Positions 38,601 through 50,998 of a DNA stretch of 64,000 nucleotides are shown piece after piece. The stretch comes from Tetrahymena thermophila SB210 (taxonomy: Eukaryota; Ciliophora; Oligohymenophorea; Hymenostomatida; Tetrahymenidae), in NCBI RefSeq assembly GCF_000189635.1, contig NW_002476569.1, positions 2,727 through 66,726 on the forward strand, read 5' to 3'. Position 1 is the first letter of the stretch. The number at the start of each line of letters is the position of its first letter. Under the pieces are notes generated by a model, which had not been told where the DNA came from, ran no database searches, and saw nothing but the letters and a program-made list of their open reading frames with translations. A program made the position numbers and the translations under genes.

Positions 38601-41600
38601 CAAGCTTACTTAATTAGCTAATAAATATGTCAAAAGCTTAAAATATTCCATTCTCTATTATTAGTTTATCAATCAATAAATTAAATTTTTACTGTAAGTT
38701 AAGCATCAAAGTTGTGATATTCATGCAATAGCCTATTCCTGTGCCTAATACTTTTGCACCCTCATCACCAATTTTATTCTCTCTTTAAATATAAGAATAA
38801 ATAACGAATTAAATAAATAAATATGGAGGAGAAAGGATGGTAAAAAAACGATGGCTTTCGTTAGTATTTTAGTTGTGTTGTGATGATTAAGTAAGTAAAG
38901 AAATTCGTTATATTTTATTTGGTTAGTTTGTAAATAAGTAAATAAGCAAATTAGTAAATGACAAGCAAGCTGGGTAAATTAGCTAATAACTATGTCAAAA
39001 GCTTAAAATATTCTATTTTTTATTAGTTAATCAATCAATAAATTAAATTTTTACAATAATTCAAGCGTCAAAGTTGTGATATTCTTGCACTATCCTATTC
39101 CTGTGCCTAAATCTTTTGCACCCTCATCACCAATTTTATTCTCTCTTTAAAAATAAAAAAATAAATAACGAATTAAATAAATAAATATGGAGGAGAAAGG
39201 ATGGTAAAAAAACGATGGCATTCGTTAGTATTTTATTTGTGTTGTGATGAGTAAGTAAGTAAAGAAATTCGTTATATTTTATTTGGTTAGTAAGTTAATA
39301 AGTAATTAAGCAAGTTAGCAAATGACAAGCCAGCTGGCTTAATTAGCAAATAACTATGTCAAAAGCTTAAAATATTCCATTCTCTATTATTTGTTTATCA
39401 ATCATTAAATTAAATTTTTACTGTAAGTTAAGCGTCAAAGTTATGATATTCTTGCACTAGGCTATTCCTGTGCCTAAATTTATTGCACCATATTCACCAA
39501 TATTATTCGAACTTTAAATATAAGAATAAATAACGAATTAAATAAATAAATATGGAGTAGAAAGGATGGTAAAAAATCAATGACTTTAGTTAGTATTTTA
39601 GTTGTGTTGTGATTAGTAAGTAACTAAGTAAAAAAATTCGTTATATTTTATTTGGTTAGTAAGTAAATAAGTAAATAATCAAGTTAGTAAATGACAAGCA
39701 AACTGGCTTAATTAGCTAATAACTATGTCATAAGCTTAAAATATTACATTCTCTATTATTGGTTTATCAATCAATAAATTAAATTTTTACTGTAAGTTAA
39801 GTGTCAAAGTTGTGATATTCTTGTACTATGCTATTGCTGTGCCTAAAACTTTTGCACCCTCATCACCAATTTTATTCTCTCTTTAAATATAAGAATAAAT
39901 AACGAAATAAATAAATAAATAAATATGGAGGAGAAAGGATGGTAAAAAAACGATGGCTTTCGTTAGTATTTTAGTTGTGTTGTGATGAGTAAGTAAGTAA
40001 AGAAATTCGTTATATTTTATTTGGTTAGTAAGTAAATAAGTAAATAAGCAAGTTCGTAAATGACAAACAAGCTGGCTTAATTAGCTAATAAATATGTCAA
40101 AAGCTTAAAATATTCCATTCTCTATATTAGTTTATCAATCAATAAATTAAATTTTTACAATAATTCAAGCGTCAAAGTTGTGATATTCTTGCACTAGGCT
40201 ATTCCTGTGACTAAATCTTTTGCACCATATGCACCAATTTAATTCTATCTTTAAATATAAGAATAAATAACGAATTAAATAAATAAATATGAAGGAGAAA
40301 GGATGGTAAAAAACCATGGTTTTCGTTAGTATTTTAATTGTGTTGTGATGAATAAGTAAGTAAAGAAATTCGTTATATTTTATTTGGTTAGTAAGTAGAT
40401 AAGTAAATAAGCAAGTTAGTAAATGACAAGCAAGCTGGCTTAATTAGCTAATAAATATGTCAAAAGCTTAAAATATTCCATTCTCTATTATTAGTTTATC
40501 AATCAATAAATTAAATTTTTACTGTAAGTTAAGCGTCAAAGTTGTGATTTTATTGCACTAGGCTATTCCTGTGCCTAAATATTTTGCACCCTCATCACTA
40601 ATTTTATTCGAACTTTAAATATATGAATAAATAACGAATTAAATAAATAAATATTGAGGATAAAGGATGGTAACGATGGTTTTTGTTATTATTTTAGTTG
40701 TGTTGTGATGAGTAAGTAAGTAAAGAAATTCATTATATTTTATTTGGTTAGTAAGTAAATAAGTAAATAAGCAAGTTATTAAATGACAAGCAAACTGACT
40801 TAATTAGCTAATAACTATGTCAAAAGCTTAAAATATTCCATTCTCTATTATTAGTTTATAAATCAATAAATTAAATTTTTACTGTAAGTTAAGCGTCAAA
40901 GTTGTTATATTCTTGCACTAGTCTATTCCTGTGCCTAAATGTTTTGCACCCTCATCACCAATTTTATTCCAACTTTAAATATAAGAATAAATAACGAAAT
41001 AAATAAATAAATATGGAGGAGAAAGGATGGTAAAAAAACGATGGCTTTCGTTAGTATTTTAGTTGTGTTATGATGAGTAAGTAAGTAAAGAAATTCGTTA
41101 TATTTTATTTGGTTAGTTAATAAATAAGTAAATAAGCAAGTTAGTAAATGACAAGCAAGCTGGCTTAATTAGCTAATAACTATGTCAAAAGCTTAAAATA
41201 TTCCATTCTCTATTTTTAGTTTATCAATCAATAAATTAAATTTTTACAATAATTCAAGCGTCAAAGTTGTGATATTCTTGCACTAGGCTATTCCTGTGCC
41301 TAAATATTTTGTACCCTCATCACCAATTTTATTCGAACTTTAAATATATGAATAAATAATGTATTAAATAAATAAATATGGAGGAGAAAGGATGGTAAAA
41401 AATTAATGGCTTTCGTTAGTATTTTAGTTGTGTTGTGATTAGAAAGTAAGTAAAGAAATTCGTTATATTTTATTTGGTTAATAAGTAAATAAGTAATTAA
41501 GCAAGTTAGTAAATGACAAGCAAACTGGCTTAATTAGCTAATAAATATGACAAAAGCTTAAGATATTCCATTCTCTATTATTAGTTTATAAATCAATAAA

Positions 41601-44600
41601 TTAAATTTTTACCGTAATTTAAGCGTCAAAGTTGTGATTTTCTTGCACTAGGCTATTCTTGTGCCTAACTGTTTTGCACCATATGCACCAATATTATTCG
41701 AACTTTCAATATAAGAATAAATAACGAATAAAATAAATAAATAAATATGGAGGAGAAAGGATGGTAAAAAAAAGATGGCTTTCGTTAGTATTTTAGTTGT
41801 GTTGTGATGAGTAAGTAAGTAAAGAAATTCGTTATATTTTATTTGATTAGTAAGTAAATAAGTAAATAAACAAGTTCGTAAATGACAAGCAAGCTGGCTT
41901 AATTAGCTAATAAATATGTCAAAAGCTTAAAATATTCCATTCTCTATTATTAGTTTATCAATCAATAAATTAAATTATTACTGTAAGTTAAGCGTCAAAG
42001 TTGTGATATTCTTGCACTAGTCTATTCCTGTGCCTAAATCTTTTGCACCTTCATCACTAATTTTATTCGAACTTTAAATATAAGAATAAATAACGAATTA
42101 AATAAATAAATATGGAGGAGAAAGGATGGTAAAAAAACGATGGCTTTCATTAGTATTTTAGTTGTGTTGTGATGAGTAAGTAAGTAAAGAAATTCGTTAT
42201 ATTTTATTTGGTTAGTAAGTAAATAAGTAAATAAGCAAGTTAGTAAATGACAAGCAAGCTGGATTAATTAGCAAATAACTATGTCAAAAGCTTAAAATAT
42301 TCCATTTTCTATTATTAGTTTATCAATCAATAAATTAAATTTTTACTGTAAGTTAAGCGTCAAAGTTGTGATATTATTGCATTAGGCTATTCCTGTGCCT
42401 AAATTTATTGCACCAAATGCACCAATATTATTCGAACTTTAAATATAAGAATAAATAATGAATTAAATAAATAAATATGGAGGAGAAAGGATGGTAAAAA
42501 AACGATGGCTTTTGTTAGTATTTTAGTTGTGTTGTGATGAGTAAGTAAGTAAAGAAATTCGTTATATTTTATTTGGTTATTAAGTAAATAAGTAAATAAG
42601 CAAGTTAGTAAATGACAAGCAAGCTGACTTAATTAGCTAATAACTATGTCAAAAGCTTAAAATTTTCTATTTTTTATTAGTTTACCAATCAATAAATTAA
42701 TTTTTTACTGTAAGTTAAGCGTCAAAGTTGTGATATTCTTGCACTAGGCTATTCCTGTGCCTAAATCTTTTGCACCATATGCACCAATATTATTCGAACT
42801 TTAAATATAAGAATAAATAACGAATTAAATAAATAAATATGGAGGAGAAAGGATGGTAAAAAAACAATGGCTTTCGTTAGTATTTTAGTTGTGTTGTGAT
42901 GAGTAAGTAAGTAAAAAAATTCGTTATATTTTATTTGGTTAATAAGTAAATAAGTAATTAAACAAGTTAGTAAATGACAAGCAAGCTGGCTTAATTAGCT
43001 AATAAATATGTCAAAAGCTTAAAATATTCCATTCTCTATTATTAGTTTATAAATCAATAAATTAAATTTTTACTGTAAGTTAAGCGTCAAAGTTGTGATA
43101 TTCTTGCACTAGGCTATTCCAGTGCCTAAATCTTTTGCACCATATGCATCAATATTATTCGAACTTTAAATATAAGAATAAATAACGAATTAAATAAATA
43201 AATATGGAGGAGAAAGGATGGTAAAAAAACAATGGCTTTCGTTAGTATTTTAGTTGTGTTGTGATGAGTAAGTAAGTAAAGAAATTAGTTATATTTTATT
43301 TAGTTAGTAAGTAAAAAAGTAATTAAGCAAGTTAGTAAATGACAAACAAGCTGGCTTAATTAGCTAATAAATATGTCAAAAGCTTAAAATATTCCATTCT
43401 CTATTATTAGTTTATCAATCAATAAATTAAATTTTTACTGTAAGTTAAGCGTCAAAATTGTGATATTTTTGCACTAGGCTATTCCTGTGCCTAAATCTTT
43501 TGCACCATATGCACCAATATTATTCGAACTTTAAATATAAGAATAAATAACGAATTAAATAAATAAATATGGAGGAGAAAGGATGGTAAAAAAACAATGG
43601 CTTTCGTTAGTATTTTAGTTGTGTTGTGATGAGTAAGTAAGTAAAGAAATTAGTTATATTTTATTTAGTTAGTAAGTAAAAAAGTAATTAAGCAAGTTAG
43701 TAAATGACAAACAAGCTGGCTTAATTAGCTAATAAATATGTCAAAAGCTTAAAATATTCCATTCTCTATTATTAGTTTATCAATCAATAAATTAAATTTT
43801 TACTGTAAGTTAAGCGTCAAAATTGTGATATTTTTGCACTAGGCTATTCCTGTGCCTAAATCTTTTGCACCATATGCACCAATATTATTCGAACTTTAAA
43901 TATAAGAATAAATAACGAATTAAATAAATAAATATGGAGGAGAAAGGATGGTAAAAAAACAATGGCTTTCGTTAGTATTTTAGTAGTGTTGTGATGAGTA
44001 AGTAAGTAAACAAATTCGTTATATTTTATTTGGTTAGTTAATAAATAAGTAAATAAGCAAGTTAGTAAATGACAAGCAAACTGGATTAATTAGCTAACAA
44101 ATATGTCAAAAGCTTAAAATATTCCATTCTCTATTATTAGTTTATCAATCAATAAATTAAATTTTTACCCTAAGTTAAGCGTCAAAGTAGTGATATTCTT
44201 GCACTAGGCTATTCCTGTGCCTAAATCTTTTGCACCATATGCACCAATATTATTCGAACTTTAAATATAAGAATAAATAACGAATTAAATAAATAAATAT
44301 GGAGGAGAAAGGATGGTAAAAAAACGATGGCTTTCGTTAGTATTTTAGTTGTGTTGTGATGAGTAAGTAAGTAAAGAAATTCGTTATATTTTATTTGGTT
44401 AGTAAGTAAATAAGAAAGTTAGTAAATGACAAGCAAACTGGCTTAATTAGCTAATAAATATGTCAAAAGCTTAAAATATTCCATTCTCTATTATTAGTTT
44501 ATCAATCAATAAATTAAATTTTTACTGTAAGTTAAGCGTCAAAGTTATGATATTCTTGCACTAGGCTATTCCTGTGCCTAAATCTTTTGCACCATATGCA

Positions 44601-45886
44601 CCAATATTATTCGAACTTTAAATATAAGAATAAATAACGAATTAAATAAATAAATATGAAGGAGAAAGGATGGTAAAAAAACGATGGCTTTCGTTAGTAT
44701 TTTAGTTGTGTTGTGATGAGTAAGTAAGTAAAGAAATTCGTTATATTTTATTTGGTTAGTAAGTAAATATAGTAAGTTAGTAAATGACAAGCAATCTGGC
44801 TTAATTAGCTAATAAATATGTCAAAAGCTTAAAATATTCCATTCTCTATTATTAGTTTATCAATCAATAAATTAAATTTTTACTGTAAATTAAGCGTCAA
44901 AGTTATGATATTCTTGCACTAGGCTATTCCTGTGCCTAAATCTTTTGCACCATATGCACCAATATTATTCGAACTTTAAATATAAGAATAAATAACGAAT
45001 TAAATAAATAAATATGGAGGAGAAAGGATGGTAAAAAAACGATGGCTTTCGTTAGTATTTTAATTGTGTTGTGATGAGTAAGTAAGTAAAAACATTCGTT
45101 ATATTTTATTTGGTTAGTAAGTAAATAAATAAATAAGTAAGTTAGTAAATGACAAGCAAGCTGGCTTAATTAGCTAATAACTATGTCAAAAGCTTAAAAT
45201 ATTCTATTTTTTATTAGTTTATCAATCAATAAATTAAATTTTTACAATAATTCAAGCGTCAAAGTTGTGATATTCTTGCACTAGGCTATTCCTGTGCCTA
45301 AATCTTTTGCACCATATGCACCAATATTATTCGAACTTTAAATATAAGAATAAATAACGAATTAAATAAATAAATATGGAGGAGAAAGGATGGTAAAAAA
45401 ACGATGGCTTTCGTTAGTATTTTAGTTGTGTTGTGATGAGTAAGTAAGTAAAGAAATTCGTTATATTTTATTTGGTTAAGTAAGTAAATAAGTAATTAAA
45501 CAAGTTAGTAAATGACAAGCAAGCTGGCTTAATTAGCTAATAAATATGTCAAAAGCTTAAAATATTCCATTCTCTATTATTAGTTTATCAATCAATAAAT
45601 TAAATTTTTACTGTAAGTTAAGCGTCAAAGTTGTGATATTCTTGCACTATGCTATTCCTGTGCCTAAATCTTTTGCACCTTCATCACTAATTTTATTCGA
45701 ACTTTAAATATAAGAATAAATAACGAATTAAATAAATAAATATGGAGGAGAAAGGATGGTAAAAAAACGATGGCTTTCGTTAGTATTTTAGTTGTGTTGT
45801 GATGAGTAAGTAGGTAAAGAAATTCGTTATATTTTATTTGGTTAGTAAGTAAATAAGTAAATAAGCAAGTTAGTAAATGACAAACA
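32664..45886. repeat. Satellite array 2: about 37 tandem units of about 365 bp
   Basis: Same unit and same starting junction (TTATATAAAA then GATGGATTTC) as array 1, so the arrays descend from one ancestor, but with about twice the copy number. Units mostly carry CTATTATTAG and CACCATATGCACCAAT where array 1 has CAATTATTAG and CACCCTCATCACCAAT; both variants occur in both arrays. Two neighbouring units near 43230-43594 and 43595-43959 appear identical, suggesting recent unequal exchange. The last unit is partial, ending GTTAGTAAATGACAA before unrelated sequence and the second gap. Confidence 0.95.
33551..33575. mobile_element. Solo end of the GC-rich foldback element
   Basis: GGTAATTCACGTGGCAAGCG followed by CACAT matches the reversed right end of the element at 16751-16872 (all but two or three of 25 bases) and its left end. 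It sits after AAAATATTCC, the same target position in the unit. The rest of the element and about 12 bases of satellite are deleted. Confidence 0.65.
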
Positions 45887-46072
45887 CTCTATTATAAATG
45901 AGATAATTTTTATTTTAAGTTTCAAATATACCTTTTTCTTACAACTTTTATTTTAACCAATATTTAATTTGANNNNNNNNNNNNNNNNNNNNNNNNNNNN
46001 NNNNNNNNNNNNNNNNNNNNNNNNNNNNNNNNNNNNNNNNNNNNNNNNNNNNNNNNNNNNNNNNNNNNNNNN
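45887..46072. other. Unique 86 bp and assembly gap (100 N, 45973-46072)
   Basis: After the array, 86 bp of AT-rich sequence does not match the junction of array 1 (20561 on). Then 100 N. The sequence restarts within the homologue of 20919, inside the 3' region of the second kinase gene, so any LRR exons of that gene could be in the gap. Confidence 0.9.
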
Positions 46073-46192
46073 TATTAAATCATTTATAATTTCTTTTAAA
46101 AATAAAATGTTAATTAAATCTTTTATTTGAATTCTTAAGCAATAATTTTTGGATATTTTAATTTTAATTTAAATGAAATTTAATATAATTAC

Positions 46193-49100
46193 CTTAAATA
46201 TATTTCGACATAATGAAATTCTGTAATTTTATACAAATCCTTCATACTCTCTATCTTAATCTACTTGATATCTTAAATTGGAATCTAATTTTAAGAAATT
46301 AATGGAGCAGTAGATCCGATGTTTACAGTTTCAGCATTTTATTTTGAATCTAAAGAATGCTATGATATAATTTATTTCATCTCACTTTAGTTTGATTTAA
46401 ATTTTTTTGAATTTTATTCAACAATGATAGAAAGAGAAGCTCTTCTGACTCTTTCCCATACAACTAAAAGTTTAATAAATTTAAATATTTCAGTGTTTTG
46501 CTTAATATTTATGTTTTATTTTTTGAAAGGCTCGTCATATTACTCTAAAGTCATATTTATGAATGTAGCTCCTACTATTTCTTTCAAAATTAAGTAGTTG
46601 TCAAGCAATGTTAATAGTAAACCAACTGAGTAAGAATCCGACTAAAAAAAAACTCATTATATTTATTTACAAATAGTAATAAAAATAATTACTTTTTTAG
46701 AATATATTTTATATTAATCATCTTCTTTAGTTAAAATTTCAGGTGCCGTGTACGCCTAATTTCCTATTATCTAAAAATATATTCTAATTTATTGATAGTT
46801 GCAAAATAAGTAAATAATTTACATCTAAACTTTCAATCTATTCAGAATCTTTTCCAAGTTAAGCTGATAATCCAAAATCACCTTATATTAAAATGATTAA
46901 ATTATTTTTAGTAATTAAAAATTAAAATGTTAATTACATAGTTTGATTTAAAGTTGATTGCCTTCCAAACAAACCAAAAAATTGTCAGGTTTAATATCTC
47001 TATGAATAATATTGAAACAATGAATATAATTGACAGAATCAATTATTTGGAGTGCAATATTCAGTTTTTCTTCATCACTAAATTCTCCTTCTTTTGTTTA
47101 TCTTTCGAGATAATCTTAGAGTGAACCTATTTTACAATAAATGATAGATAAAATTATTATAGATTTTATAACCTCAACAATAAATGTATATATTATTCCT
47201 GGCTATCATAACCTAATATGCTTCTAAAATACTTTAAGTAGTATATTTAAAATTTAGATTTATTTGAATAAAAAATTAATTTGCAGTATTATATTTAAAA
47301 TATAAAAATTTACATGAACACTTTTCTAACTCAAAAACTACATATTTTTCAGGTGCTGTAACTTTTTCTATAACATAATTGTCATATAGCTAGACTACTA
47401 ATGGAGTTTTTAATTGTTACATTATTCTAATTTCATTTTAAATTTCTTGTTCATTTACAATCTTTTATATTTTTAGTACTATTTCCTTGTTGTTCAAGTT
47501 AACTTTTTTAGTAGATAATACCATGCCAAAGCTTCCAAAACTAAGAATTTGGAAATTATTTACATACTTCTTATCATCATATAGACTTTTTAATAGTTTG
47601 GATAGTATTTCTACTTTTGTAAATTGTTTTTAAGTATCTTTTTTCATTATTTTTGAATCTGTGTTATAAAGCAGCATCTGTGCTTACTCTTCAAATTAAG
47701 TTTGCTTAAATAAAAATATTATCAAAACTTAAAATTAAAAGTTTGGAAGGAATTTAAAATATAAATATTATAATATTTTTACATTTTTTTGAAGCTCATT
47801 AATACTATTGAATATTTATTATGCTTACTATGGAATTTGTTCCTATGATTAAAAAAATAATAGTTAATATTTATTGTCTAAAGAAGCAATTTAATTTTTT
47901 TAGTAAGTCTAAAAAAAATGTTTAGTGTATTTTTAATAATTGTTTTTTAGTAAATAAAATTAAAAGTAAATACAGAATCCATAAATTTTGAAATTATAAA
48001 TAAAAATCCTAGAAATATATAGTAATATTCCTTTTATTTAAAAAAAGGTAAAATTTTAGTATGTTGAGATAAATTTTTGATATAGAGTTTGCTTATATTA
48101 TATTTAAATTTATCAAAATTAATATCATGATCGATCTTGTTCCATGAAACAAATATTTGCTTACATGAAAAATCAAGGAAGAGGAGGAGGGTCACAGGAT
48201 GTGACTATTTTAAATTTAGAATTAGGACAAAATATTTTTGAATGAAAATTTTCCATTCTAAAATGAATGGGTCCCTGCTGTGACCCCCCCCCATTATTTG
48301 CTCTTTAAATATTTTTTATTTTATTTTAAGATCAAATATTTTACTAAATTTACTTTTATTATCAAAAACAAAATCTAAAATTAAATTAAATGCTTAATTA
48401 GATTAGCTAAATAAAAATTGATAAATGCATTTATTACTTCTAAAATCATAGAAGTTAGTGTGAATTTCAATGGTTATCCATGAAGCTTAATAAGCTCAGA
48501 AAGTAGGTCTCCAGAAGTTGTCCTTTCCAAATAATTTGGTTTTAAGCAAATCTAAGCTATTTTATAAATATTAGAATTTCTATCAATCTAATAATTTGAA
48601 GCTATTGATTTTCCTTAGTAAATCTCTCCTTTTGTAAAATAGTCAATCCAATTTTCATTTAACACTTTTAGATTATCTAGCTCAAGTAAAACTAATCCTA
48701 GAGAAAAGAGGTCCGACTTTTAAACATTAAAATTAAATTAAAAATTTAAAGATTAGTTTTATTTAAAAACCTGAATTCTAGACTATCCTTTTTCTACCTC
48801 AGGAGCAAAGTAAGCATCAGTTCTTTTCTATAGATTAAAATAATGTAAGATTATTTTTAAATAATATTTTGATTTTTACCTTTGATATGTAGTGACTTTT
48901 AGATTTCGTTACTGCAGATGCAAATCCTAAATCACCTTGATTTTCAATAATTTTTTAAATTGATAAATTTTGTAAAAATTCAAATTTTTTACAGAGTTTG
49001 ATGGTAAATCCATAAGTTTGAGAAGGACAAACTAGGAAATTGTGAGGTTTGATGTCTCTGTGCATGATATTTTTAACATGAAGATTATTCAATCCTTCTA

Positions 49101-50371
49101 ACATTTGAATAGCTATTATTTCTTTTATTTCTTTAGAAGGTAGCTATGTACTTCTTAAAAAATCGAAGAGCTGTTTAAGATTTTCTATTAATAAATAAAA
49201 ATATTATTATTATTTAACAAATAAAAGAAAAATATTCAAATTCTTTGCTCTATTTGAAATTAAAAACTTAATTAAAGTTCAAAAACCTTTATAAATTAAA
49301 ATTAATTATCAAAAATATTAGATTTAAGTATATAATTTAAGCTAATTATATTGAGTTTTTTTTAATCTATTATCAAATTATATATACTAAATATATTTTT
49401 TAAATAATTATTTAATTTATTAAAAATAAAAATGTTTTTTAATGTAATATTTGTTTAATTTAATTTATGTAAATTTTATTCATGAATTATTGTCAATTAT
49501 TAAAAAATAAAATTTAATATATTATAAAATAAAATTACTAATAATATTGTTATTATTGGGATTATATATTATGAAATTTTTATTAATTAATCTTCTAGAA
49601 TATTTAATTAAGAAAGAAACCTTCTAAAATTCAATGAAAATTTAATTAAAAAAACCTTATGTGTGGGGAATTTAAAAATTAAAAGTAATAAAATTTTATA
49701 AAATAAACTAATTCTATTATATTTTCTAATTTAATTAATTAGCCAGATTAACGCAAATTTATTTTTTCTTCAAAATTAATCAAATCCAAAAAAGACTTAG
49801 AAAAATTTTGAAAATGACTTTTTTAAAATGGCTGAACTTCAATTATCATAAAGGCTATATTCTATGAGCTTCTTCATGGTTTTAAAAAAATTGGGACAGG
49901 GAAAAAAATAAATGGATGAAAATTATAATTTTGATTACGCTAGCAAAGCTCCATTTCCATCACAAAAAAGGACTTCTCATCTGTTAAGACGACTTTTTTG
50001 TTACCATCTTCATCTTCTTCTACATTTTCTTCCATTAAATAGAAGCATTCATAGACATTTACCAAAAAATCAGATTAGCTGAATTTCTGAAGCATTTCAT
50101 ATTCTTTTTTCAAAGATTCGATGCCATTCTTATCCTCTTTGTTCGTATATGTTAGGAATTTAAGGGCAACAGTACGATTCTTTTTAGTGTTATAAGCTCT
50201 CAAGACGACAGCGTAAGCGCCATTGTTTAAGTACTCAAAATTTGAGAAATAGTTTTTCTGGTTGAACATAAATTTGATAATTTCTTTCAAGCTTGACTTT
50301 TGAATTTGGCAATCCTTGGAGACTTTTTCTGAAATTGTTTTGACTAATTAGATTTAGAATGCTTTTGACAT
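46193..50371 (-). CDS. Tandem protein kinase gene, module 2; 3' part at gap
   Basis: Exons (minus): 50371-49939, 49184-48993, 48935-48880, 48827-48771, 48716-48354, 47842-47783, 47704-47314, 47126-46938, 46881-46823, 46770-46693, 46641-46193; 775 codons plus 2 bases. Nine of eleven exons equal their module 1 counterparts in length; the other two differ by 15 and 3 bases, so the frame is kept. Domain A has YLNNGAYAVVL, VALKF, HRDIKPHN, CDLG and APE. Domain B has FQILSFGSFGMVL, HRDIKSDN and CDFG, but the segment before APE reads IIGNQAYTAPE instead of MVGNWAYMAPE. The A-to-B donor is a good GTAAAT. As in module 1 the last exon ends VEIDL at a phase-2 donor, pointing to lost or unassembled LRR exons. 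Confidence 0.75.
48186..48289. mobile_element. Foldback insert with CTGTGACCC ends in the kinase gene
   Basis: Arms GGAGGGTCACAG and CTGTGACCCCCC pair over 10 of 12 bases. An inner GAATG ... CATTC pair adds to the fold. The region lies in the divergent segment between domains A and B; module 1 has different sequence there. No clear target duplication was found, so the element type is open. Confidence 0.5.
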
Positions 50372-50998
50372 TTTTTCTATTGATTAGCGTTATGCTTGGG
50401 TTGGGTTGGCTAGGTTACTAACTTACTAAGAGTAGGCTGAGAGGTTTGCTTTTTTACTAAAAACAAGTGTATTTATTTTGATATGAAATTTATATGCAAA
50501 AGTGATTTTGAGTATCACTATTTATAGTGATTAATTCAAACAAATTTGATTAAATTAGTCGATAAAAAAAGCCTTATCAAGGATATTCTTTTATTAGCTT
50601 GAAAATACACTAAAATCTCTTAAATTATATTGTTAATTATTGGCGTACAAACAAAATTTATATTGAATTATTATATTGAAATAAACCTAATTTTCAAATA
50701 CCAACTAATAGTTATTTATATTATAAAAGTATGAGCCATATTTGATGATAAAATAAATTTATTTTATTTTATATAATTTGGTAAGTGTAACATAATTTAG
50801 GCTTAAATATTTAAATGCTCATCATTTAAAATATATTAGAAATACAAAATTAAGTATCTAATACTAAAAATATATATTAATGCCTCCAAAAGACTTAAAT
50901 GTAGTTATTAACACCTTGATGAGCTTAATATTACTAGCTTTACGTATTATGGCTATTAACTTAAGCTAGATGACATAGATTTGGTTGAAATTTATTCG

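Noticed and set aside
44578-44790. 70-codon minus-strand frame in array 2
   Set aside because: It is a satellite shadow frame that depends on local variants and is not kept in neighbouring units.
14031-45886. CRISPR-like or telomeric repeat
   Set aside because: Units are contiguous 365-bp tandem copies without spacers, in a eukaryote. No runs of GGGGTT or CCCCAA occur at any edge.
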